Part shown: positions 57,155-64,000 of the stretch, piece by piece | Layout of the letters: the number at the start of each line of letters is the position of its first letter | Numbering within the stretch: position 1 is the stretch's first letter | Translations under genes and position numbers: made by a program | Notes under the pieces: generated by a model | Seen by the model: only the letters and a program-made list of their open reading frames with translations | Told to the model about the DNA's origin: nothing | Databases searched by the model: none | Assembly (NCBI RefSeq): GCF_027474845.2 | Contig: NZ_CP107031.2 | Location: 3,046,001-3,110,000 of the forward strand | Origin: Maribacter aestuarii | GTDB taxonomy: Bacteria; Bacteroidota; Bacteroidia; Flavobacteriales; Flavobacteriaceae | Length of the DNA stretch: 64,000 bases | Direction: 5' to 3'

Positions 57155-57427
57155 ATGACAACGGAAGAATCTATTTTAAATAAAATTCAAATTTTGATTA
57201 CCAATCATTTTCAAACACCGGAAGAGGCTTTTGAATTTTTTGACCAGGACAACGATAGAAAACTTAATAAAGGGGAAATCGTGAAGTTATTGAAAGAAGC
57301 AGAAATCAATGGCTTTTTAAGAGGAATTGTTTCTTCAAAACTCATTGAGGGATATGACAAGAACAAGGATGAATTGATTGATTGGGAAGAATTTAAAATG
57401 GCCGTCTCCAAGATTAAAAAGGCCTAA
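57155..57427 (+). CDS. Small EF-hand protein
   Basis: A 90-residue protein with two EF-hand loops: DQDNDRKLNKGE (about 28-39) and DKNKDELIDWEE (about 68-79), each with the Asp/Asn ligands at 1, 3, 5 and the Glu at 12. Both loops look complete, so it should bind two calcium ions. There is no signal peptide, so it would be cytoplasmic. It is cotranscribed with the YjbQ gene (12 bp apart); the pair is unexplained. Confidence 0.88.
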   Translation: MTTEESILNKIQILITNHFQTPEEAFEFFDQDNDRKLNKGEIVKLLKEAEINGFLRGIVSSKLIEGYDKNKDELIDWEEFKMAVSKIKKA

Positions 57428-57449
57428 TTCTATTGGTTAATAAAAAGAA

Positions 57450-57483
57450 AAAATCCGGTCCACCTACTGGCGGACCGGATTTT
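57450..57483. terminator. Bidirectional terminator between EF-hand gene and rplT
   Basis: AAAATCCGGTCC (57450-57461) pairs with GGACCGGATTTT (57472-57483) over 12 bp around a 10-nt loop, with T-rich flanks on both strands. Confidence 0.9.
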
Positions 57484-57505
57484 CTAAAAGTGAGATTTCT
57501 TATTT

Positions 57506-57849
57506 TTATTTTACCTGTTCTACAACAGCTTTAAAAGCTTCCGGATGGTTCATTGCTAAATCGGCAAGTACCTTTCGGTTCAATTCTATTCCTTTAGCTT
57601 TTACACCGCCCATGAACTGGCTGTATGACATTCCGTGTAATCTGGCACCGGCATTAATACGGGTAATCCATAGGGCACGAAAAGTTCTTTTTTTGTTTCT
57701 ACGGTCTCTATAAGCATATAACATTGCTTTTTCCACCGCATTTTTTGCTACTGTCCAAACGTTTTTACGTCTTCCAAAGTAACCTTTGGCTTGCTTCATT
57801 ACCTTTTTCTTCTGGCTCTGGAAGCTACTGCATTTACTGATCTTGGCAT
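57506..57849 (-). CDS. rplT: 50S ribosomal protein L20, frameshifted as given
   Basis: L20 binds 23S rRNA early in 50S assembly and autoregulates its operon. The initiator ATG at 57849 encodes [15 protein letters not shown], after which the frame hits a stop. The rest of the protein ([19 protein letters not shown] to the end) continues in another frame from 57799. The break is in an A run (T5 on the + strand at 57804-57808); one extra A restores a perfect 114-residue L20. The gene is 344 bp, one base short of 115 codons. A sequence error is far more likely than loss of this essential gene. Confidence 0.9.
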
Positions 57850-57899
57850 TTTTTTCTAATTGTTTTTGTAGTAGGCGGTCTAAAATCGACTCTTTGTTT

Positions 57900-57934
57900 T
57901 TTAACTTCTAGTTGTCTCACTGTGGACAGTTAAA
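57900..57934 (-). other. Hairpin in the rpmI-rplT spacer
   Basis: TTTAACT (57900-57906) and AGTTAAA (57928-57934) are exact complements enclosing a shorter GTC/GAC pairing. No T run follows; it may be a processing or L20-binding structure. Confidence 0.35.
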
Positions 57935-57980
57935 GTTTTGGCCTAACTCCATGGTTAATAATTTTACCTTTTGAGCTATT

Positions 57981-58177
57981 TTACTTTAAACGTAATTGCT
58001 CTTTAATACTGTTAACATCATGTGGATGAACCAATGTGTCATGAGTTAACGCAAGCTTCCGCTTTTTAGACTTCTTTGTAAGAATATGGCTCTTAAAAGC
58101 GTGCTTTCTTTAATTTTACCGGTACCCGTAAGCTTAAAACGCTTTTTGGCACTGGATTTTGTTTTCTGTTTAGGCAT
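57981..58177 (-). CDS. rpmI: 50S ribosomal protein L35, frameshifted as given
   Basis: From ATG 58177 the frame reads [23 protein letters not shown], and then leaves the L35 sequence; the downstream part ([37 protein letters not shown]) continues in another frame to TAA 57983-57981. The break is at the AAA run (T3 on the + strand at 58109-58111); adding one A gives a complete 65-residue L35. The locus is 197 bp, one short of 66 codons. Its position between infC and rplT confirms identity. With the same defect in rplT, sequence error is the likely cause. Confidence 0.88.
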
Positions 58178-58270
58178 TTTCTCCTAGTTTATATTAATTG
58201 ATCTCACTTTGTACCGAAACCTGTTTTAGCTACAAAGCCAATTCAAGTTCCAGTATTTTTTTTCATTCAA

Positions 58271-58325
58271 CAAGCCCTAAAACGGGCTTGATAAAATGCT
58301 TCCATCATTACACTTTAGTGTAATG
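58271..58325 (-). other. Two hairpins in the infC-rpmI spacer
   Basis: CATTACACT/AGTGTAATG (58306-58325, 9 bp, 2-nt loop) and CAAGCCC/GGGCTTG (58271-58290, 7 bp, 6-nt loop) are both perfect. Neither has a downstream T run on the - strand, so they are not obvious terminators; regulatory or processing sites are possible. Confidence 0.5.
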
Positions 58326-58342
58326 TTGGACTAATCCTTATT

Positions 58343-58900
58343 TTATTTGCTCTTTGTCTTAGGGGCAATGAACATTGTCATTCTCTTTCCTTCCAATCTA
58401 GGCATTTGCTCCACTTTGCCTAATTCTTCCAGTTCGGATGCTAATTTTAAAAGCAAAATTTCACCCTGGTCTTTATAAACGATAGATCTTCCCTTGAAAA
58501 AAACATATGCCTTTAATTTGGCACCATCCTTAAGAAACTTCTCAGCATGTTTTTTCTTAAACTCATAATCGTGATCATCCGTGTTGGGACCAAATCTTAT
58601 TTCTTTGACTACCACCTTGGAAGCTTTCGCTTTCATGGCTTTATCCCTTTTTTTCTGCTCGTACAAAAACTTTTTATAGTCTATGATTTTACAAACAGGA
58701 GGTTTCGCTTTTGGCGAAATTTCAACCAAATCCAACTCTAATTCATTGGACAAGTCCAAAGCCTTTCGAATGGGGTATACACCTACTTCCACATTGTCGC
58801 CTACCAACCTTACTTCTGGAGCAAGTATTTTTTCATTGATATTGTGAGGGTTCTTATTTTCCCTTCTAGGTTGGGGTCTAAATCTTTTACGTATTGCTAT
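58343..58900 (-). CDS. infC: Translation initiation factor IF-3 with AUA start
   Basis: IF-3 monitors start-codon selection on the 30S subunit. The conserved N-domain reads [13 protein letters not shown] then [20 protein letters not shown], and the C-domain has [17 protein letters not shown]. An in-frame TAA at 58909-58907 leaves only TTA, GTC, ATA, GCA, ATA before this sequence, so no NTG start exists; ATA at 58900 gives M-A-I-R-K-R-F, the expected N-terminus of a 185-residue IF-3. A TTG at 58807 would delete 31 residues. Rare infC starts (AUU in E. coli) allow IF-3 to repress its own synthesis. It follows thrS by 31 bp. Confidence 0.93.
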   Translation of the reverse strand: MAIRKRFRPQPRRENKNPHNINEKILAPEVRLVGDNVEVGVYPIRKALDLSNELELDLVEISPKAKPPVCKIIDYKKFLYEQKKRDKAMKAKASKVVVKEIRFGPNTDDHDYEFKKKHAEKFLKDGAKLKAYVFFKGRSIVYKDQGEILLLKLASELEELGKVEQMPRLEGKRMTMFIAPKTKSK

Positions 58901-58931
58901 GACTAATTATTTTTAATTAAACTTATAAATT

Positions 58932-60872
58932 TCAAAACGACTTTAAGGTACTATTTATTTCCGTATCGACCAAGTCAGTAAACTGTTCTATAGAGATGGC
59001 TCCTAAATCTTCACCGCCATGTCTGCGGACAGAAATTGTATTCTCATTTTCATCGTTTTCACCTACAATCAACATAAAGGGAATTTTATTCATTTCTGCC
59101 TCCCTTATTTTCTTGCCAACCGTCTCGCTCCTATTATCAATGAGGGCGCGAATTTCGTTATTTTCTAGGGATTTTAAAACTTTTTCCGCATATTTTTCAT
59201 GTTTCTCACTCACGGGCAGTATAATCGCCTGTTCTGGAATTAACCACAAGGGGAAATTACCACCAGTATGTTCCAACAAAAGGGCTATGAACCTTTCCAT
59301 GCTACCAAAAGGAGCCCTATGTATCATAATAGGCCTATGGAGTTCATTGTCACTACCTTTATAGGTTAGGTCAAATCGCTCAGGAAGCGTATAATCTACT
59401 TGTATTGTACCTAACTGCCATTGCCTTCCCAATGCGTCCTTCACCATAAAATCTAGCTTAGGTCCATAAAATGCTGCTTCACCCTCCTCAACAACAAAAT
59501 CCAGTCCCTTTTCCTTGGCGGCATTAATAATGGCGTTTTCCGCTTTTTCCCAGTTCTCCTTTGTTCCTATATATTTATCTGGATTTTCCGGATCACGAAC
59601 AGACACTTGGGCGGTAAAATTATCAAAACCAAGGGACCCTAATACATAAAGGGAAAGATCAATGACATTTTTAAACTCTTGATCTACCTGATTAGGGGTA
59701 CAAAAAATATGCGCATCGTCTTGGGTAAAACCCCTGACCCTAGTAAGTCCATGCAGTTCCCCACTCTGTTCGTATCTATATACTGTACCGAATTCGGCAT
59801 ATCTTTTGGGTAGTTCCCTATAGCTAAAAGGTTTGGCGTTGTATATCTCACAATGGTGAGGACAGTTCATAGGTTTCAGTAAAAACTCCTCATCCTCTTT
59901 TGGGGTTTTGATAGGCTGAAAACTATCCGCCCCGTATTTTTCGTAATGTCCGGAAGTTACATACAGCTCTTTTTGTCCAATATGAGGAGTGACCACCATT
60001 TCGTAGCCTGCTTTTTTCTGGGCCTTTTTCAGAAAATCTTCAAGTCGTTCCCGCAAAGCTGCTCCTTTAGGAAGCCATAACGGCAAACCTTGTCCTACTT
60101 TTTGTGAAAATGTGAACAACTCCAGTTCCTTGCCCAACTTCCTATGGTCTCGTTTTTTTGCTTCTTCCAAAAGCTCCAAATATTCTGTGAGCTCTTTCTG
60201 TTTCGGGAATGAAATTCCGTATACCCTAGTTAGTTGTGGATTGTTTTCGTTTCCGCGCCAGTAGGCGCCCGCAACACTCAGGATTTTTATGGCCTTTACG
60301 ATACCCGTATTGGGTATATGTCCCCCGCGGCACAAATCTGTAAATGTATCATGGTCACAAAACGTAATGGTCCCGTCCTCCAAGTTTTCGATCAGTTCAA
60401 CTTTGTACTCGTTACCTTCGCTTTTATAAAATTCCAATGCGTCCGATTTGGAAACGGACCTCATGTTAAAATCATGTTTGCCTCGGGCGATATCAATGGC
60501 TTTTTGCTCTATACGCTGAAAATCTTTTTCAGAGATAGTGCCATCCGGTAAATCTACGTCGTAGTAGAACCCATTTTCAATGGCTGGCCCTATAGTAAGT
60601 TTAACCCCCGGGTATAGCTCCTCCAACGCTTGTGCAACAATATGTGAGGTAGAATGCCAAAAAGCGGTTTTACCCTCCTTATCGTTCCAAGTATAAAGTA
60701 TTAAAGCCCCATCCTCGTTCAAAGGAGTAGAAGTTTCAACGACGGTATCATTGAACTTTGCGGAAATAACGTTTCTCGCAAGCCCCTCGCTAATACTCTT
60801 GGCAACCACCATTGGGGTAGTGCCTTGTTCAAATTCTTTTATAGAGCCGTCCGGCAAAGTAATTTTAATCAT
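58932..60872 (-). CDS. thrS: Threonyl-tRNA synthetase
   Basis: A 646-residue class II synthetase: TGS domain (ITLPDGSIKEFEQGTTPMVVAKSI), editing domain (HSTSHIVAQALEELYPGVKLTIGPAIENGFYYD; CRGGHIPNTG), core with zinc/ATP motifs (MNCPHHCEIY, YRYEQSGELHGLTRVRGFTQDDAHIFC, HRAPFGSMERFIALLLEH) and the anticodon domain. It heads thrS-infC-rpmI-rplT. The start ATG 60872 is preferred to an in-frame ATG at 60920, which lies upstream of the -7 element. Autoregulation is common in this operon but no leader target is evident. Confidence 0.97.
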   Translation of the reverse strand: MIKITLPDGSIKEFEQGTTPMVVAKSISEGLARNVISAKFNDTVVETSTPLNEDGALILYTWNDKEGKTAFWHSTSHIVAQALEELYPGVKLTIGPAIENGFYYDVDLPDGTISEKDFQRIEQKAIDIARGKHDFNMRSVSKSDALEFYKSEGNEYKVELIENLEDGTITFCDHDTFTDLCRGGHIPNTGIVKAIKILSVAGAYWRGNENNPQLTRVYGISFPKQKELTEYLELLEEAKKRDHRKLGKELELFTFSQKVGQGLPLWLPKGAALRERLEDFLKKAQKKAGYEMVVTPHIGQKELYVTSGHYEKYGADSFQPIKTPKEDEEFLLKPMNCPHHCEIYNAKPFSYRELPKRYAEFGTVYRYEQSGELHGLTRVRGFTQDDAHIFCTPNQVDQEFKNVIDLSLYVLGSLGFDNFTAQVSVRDPENPDKYIGTKENWEKAENAIINAAKEKGLDFVVEEGEAAFYGPKLDFMVKDALGRQWQLGTIQVDYTLPERFDLTYKGSDNELHRPIMIHRAPFGSMERFIALLLEHTGGNFPLWLIPEQAIILPVSEKHEKYAEKVLKSLENNEIRALIDNRSETVGKKIREAEMNKIPFMLIVGENDENENTISVRRHGGEDLGAISIEQFTDLVDTEINSTLKSF

Positions 60873-60891
60873 CGTTGTATATGTAAGTGGG

Positions 60892-60922
60892 CAAAGATAA
60901 TATCTAGTATTCAAGTCCACAA
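60892..60922 (-). promoter_or_regulatory. Promoter of the thrS operon
   Basis: On the - strand TTG (60922-60920), 20 nt, then TATCTTTG (60899-60892) with a following C: an exact Bacteroidota promoter. Transcription should start about 13 nt before the thrS ATG at 60872. Confidence 0.7.
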
Positions 60923-60941
60923 TTTATTGGAACTATGTTTT

Positions 60942-61026
60942 GGGCGTTCCCCACGGGGTAATATGGGGTCGGGCCACACATTATATCCCTCACTGCGCTC
61001 GGGGATATCATTTCTGTCCCTAACGC
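60942..61026. repeat. REP-like intergenic element
   Basis: An 85-bp GC-rich block beginning GGGCGTTCCCCACGGGG, with GGGGTCGGGCC inside, and ending TCCCTAACGC. Ends carry GCGTT/AACGC complements and an inner ATATCCC/GGGATAT hairpin. From memory, similar GGGCGTTCCC...GGTCGGGC...CCCTAACGC elements are scattered through flavobacterial genomes. Only this copy is in the window. Confidence 0.45.
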
Positions 61027-61195
61027 AAAATTAATTTTTCTATTATCTCCGTTGTTTATATTGCATTTATTTGCTAAATTCAATGCCCTTTAAATTTTTA
61101 TGGTTCATAATAACCTAGGGTTGAAGAGGTTAAAAATTGAGTAAAAAAAAGTGTAAAAAAGAGGTTAATTTTATTTTTAATTAAAAAAACACTCT

Positions 61196-61203
61196 TATAT
61201 TTG
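61196..61203 (+). promoter_or_regulatory. rRNA operon promoter (-7 element)
   Basis: TATATTTG followed by CACCC is an exact TAnnTTTG match, preceded by A/T-rich tracts resembling an UP element (61141-61190). Transcription should begin near 61209, giving a leader of about 215 nt. Confidence 0.65.
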
Positions 61204-61261
61204 CACCCGCTTTGGGAGATACCTGGGGCGATGTCCGGGGAGTTTTTCCCGGGTTTATGGA

Positions 61262-61277
61262 GTTCATTGACATATTG
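61262..61277 (+). promoter_or_regulatory. boxA-like element in the rRNA leader
   Basis: GTTCATTGACATATTG occurs here and again exactly at 63497-63512 before 23S. It resembles the E. coli rrn boxA (GCTCTTTAACA), the NusB/S10 antitermination site. Confidence 0.5.
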
Positions 61278-61378
61278 TGGAGAACAAAGCTATCATCGGG
61301 AGGGGTCTTCGGGTCTTTTCCGGTGGTGGCGGTAGAGAATATATTAAGATATCAAGAATTAGATCGATCGGATCGGGG

Positions 61379-61397
61379 CCGGGGACGGAAATTTCGG
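61379..61397 (+). other. 16S precursor processing stem, 5' arm
   Basis: CCGGGGACGGAAATTTCGG before 16S can pair imperfectly with AAGTTTCCGGTCCCGG after it (63001-63016). Such long stems bracketing 16S are cut by RNase III. Confidence 0.4.
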
Positions 61398-61425
61398 AGA
61401 CGTTGGGACGAATACAAATGAAACA

Positions 61426-62955
<1,530 letters not shown>

Positions 62956-63121
62956 TAGAGATTGTCCTTTTAAGGACGGTCCCCGACGGTTTTCGGAAAC
63001 AAGTTTCCGGTCCCGGTCTTTCGGTCTATTTTTTTCATGATATCGTTCCCTCTACGTAGCCTCCACAATCATAATATACAAGTAATTGCCCTTTTGGTAC
63101 ATTGCCAAGAGTGGTAGGGAC

Positions 63122-63195
63122 AGTCCCATAGCTCAGCTGGTTAGAGCGCTACACTGATAATGTAGAGGTCGGCAGTTCGAGTCTGCCTGGGACTA
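63122..63195 (+). tRNA. tRNA-Ile (GAT)
   Basis: 74 nt in the 16S-23S spacer. Acceptor AGTCCCA/TGGGACT, D-arm GCTC/GAGC, anticodon stem TACAC/GTGTA-type with loop CTGATAA (anticodon GAT), T-loop GTTCGAGTC, discriminator A. Confidence 0.95.
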
Positions 63196-63332
63196 CAGGC
63201 CCCCTTTTTTGGAAGGGGAACGTTCATTGAGATTGAAATATTGAAGGAAATTCTTGAAGTTGGGTAACCCCAGTTGGCGCATAGTCATCAATTAACCGAT
63301 AACTGTTAACTGATAACCGACAACTGAATTAC

Positions 63333-63406
63333 GGGGGATTAGCTCAGCTGGCTAGAGCGCCTGCCTTGCACGCAGGAGGTCATCGGTTCGACTCCGATAT
63401 TCTCCA
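63333..63406 (+). tRNA. tRNA-Ala (TGC)
   Basis: 74 nt after tRNA-Ile in the spacer. Acceptor GGGGGAT/ATTCTCC with two wobble pairs, anticodon stem CCTGC/GCAGG with loop CTTGCAC (anticodon TGC), T-loop GTTCGACTC, discriminator A. Confidence 0.95.
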
Positions 63407-63496
63407 CTAGGCGATGCCTAGGGATAATTTATATTATTCCCTAGTGTATCAAGGTCGACACGACGGTTAAATCTGTACGTGGCGACCCCGCCACAC

Positions 63497-63512
63497 GTTC
63501 ATTGACATATTG
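63497..63512 (+). promoter_or_regulatory. Second boxA-like element, before 23S
   Basis: Exact copy of the 16-nt leader element at 61262. A degenerate form (GTTCATTGAgattgaaATATTG) follows tRNA-Ile at 63222-63243. Confidence 0.5.
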
Positions 63513-63519
63513 GAACAGG

Positions 63520-63594
63520 ATATACGACATCAGTGTCGTATATACCTAAAAAGAAAGAAACACGAATCTTAGTCGTACGCACTTGTGCGTACGA
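63520..63594 (+). other. Two hairpins between boxA and 23S
   Basis: ATATACGACA/TGTCGTATAT (63520-63543, loop TCAG) and TCGTACGCAC/GTGCGTACGA (63573-63594, loop TT) are perfect 10-bp stems. They may be boxB-like or precursor processing structures. Confidence 0.5.
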
Positions 63595-63639
63595 TGAAAG
63601 TAAAGAGTACGAACATAATAATAAGTAAGCAATAAGAAG

Positions 63640-64000
63640 GTTTGGCGACAAGCTGGAAAAGGGCGTATGGGGAATGCCTAGGCTCTCAGAGGCGAAGAAG
63701 GACGTGATAAGCTGCGAAAAGCTGCGGGGATCGGCACACACGATATGATCCGCAGGTATCCGAATGGGGCAACCCACCATGTTGAAGACATGGTATCCCG
63801 CAAGGGAGGCAAACCCGGGGAACTGAAACATCTAAGTACCCGGAGGAGGAGAAAACAAAAGTGATTCCGATAGTAGCGGCGAGCGAAATCGGATTAGTCC
63901 AAACCGTTGTCGTTTCGGCGACAGCGGGGTTGTAGGACCACGACGTTCGAGCGGTGATGAACTAGAACAAGTTGGAAAGCTTGGCCATAGACGGTGATAG
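63640..64000 (+). rRNA. 23S ribosomal RNA, 5' part, cut by window end
   Basis: Recognisable 5' domain: GGCGACAAGCTGG, GGGGAATGCCTAGGCTCTCAG, AGAGGCGAAGAAGGACGTG and AGTAGCGGCGAGCGAA. The start is placed by comparison with the E. coli 5' end and is accurate to a few bases. About 360 nt are inside the window. Confidence 0.93.

Noticed and set aside
57804..57810. Programmed -1 frameshift site in rplT
   Set aside because: No good slippery heptamer, no precedent in L20, and rpmI has the same type of defect at a run of only three A.
63286..63330. Short repeated AACTG/ATAACCG units in the rRNA spacer as a CRISPR or satellite
   Set aside because: Only a few imperfect 11-12 bp units, no spacers; low-complexity spacer DNA.
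63499..63831. 110-codon frame opposite 23S
   Set aside because: Covers the boxA, hairpins and 23S 5' end; not protein-like.

Overview
The window reads as chromosomal DNA of a marine member of the Flavobacteriaceae (Bacteroidota). The 16S rRNA is of flavobacterial type, upstream regions carry the Bacteroidota -7 element TAnnTTTG instead of sigma70 boxes, genes lack clear Shine-Dalgarno sequences, and the content (7TMR-DISM hybrid kinase, flavobacterial carotenoid operon, MaoC/ACAD cluster) fits the Zobellia/Maribacter/Muricauda neighbourhood. The genus is a guess. No phage, insertion sequence, plasmid gene or CRISPR array was seen.

Layout. 1-8 kb: envelope and housekeeping genes (regulatory-domain exported protein, membrane-anchored AraC regulator, rluF, beta-lactamase-fold lipoprotein, SRPBCC protein), then two parvulin/SurA-type periplasmic chaperones with a MoxR ATPase. 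9-12 kb: aconitase, a cysteine-free thioredoxin-fold protein and a CrtA-like oxygenase. 12.7-18.5 kb: a carotenoid operon in which a MerR/B12-domain regulator with CarH-type ligand residues heads crtI-crtB-crtZ-crtD-cruF. tRNA-Leu follows. 18.9-26.5 kb: a complete 4-hydroxyproline catabolic locus (AraC regulator, deaminase, semialdehyde dehydrogenase, DUF885 peptidase, epimerase, FAD oxidase), then an aldose-epimerase lipoprotein. 27.7-31.9 kb: hybrid kinase, Crp-like regulator and small genes. 32.4-44.9 kb: a 13-gene same-strand acyl-CoA cluster whose core (SDR, ACAD11-like dehydrogenase, translationally coupled APH-fold kinase, DUF1330) resembles the 4-hydroxyacyl-CoA system of levulinate catabolism and of mammalian ACAD10/11. 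45-57 kb: tRNA-Lys and core genes (aroK, PRTase, S4 protein, FKBP lipoprotein, tgt, LptF/G, EamA, accA, dnaB, HAD, YjbQ, EF-hand). 57.5-60.9 kb: the thrS-infC-rpmI-rplT operon. 61.2-64 kb: an rRNA operon (16S, tRNA-Ile, tRNA-Ala, start of 23S) running off the end.

Points that matter most. rpmI and rplT each lack exactly one A and are frameshifted as given, which is most likely a sequence error but must be checked. infC can only begin at a non-NTG codon, AUA. Several annotatable starts are wrong if the longest ORF is used (a terminator or promoter lies inside the extension); corrected starts are given. The strongest candidate for an under-described system is the ACAD/APH acyl-CoA cluster with its palindromic promoter sites. 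The light-responsive carotenoid operon and the hydroxyproline locus with a 21-bp-spaced AraC-type direct repeat come next.
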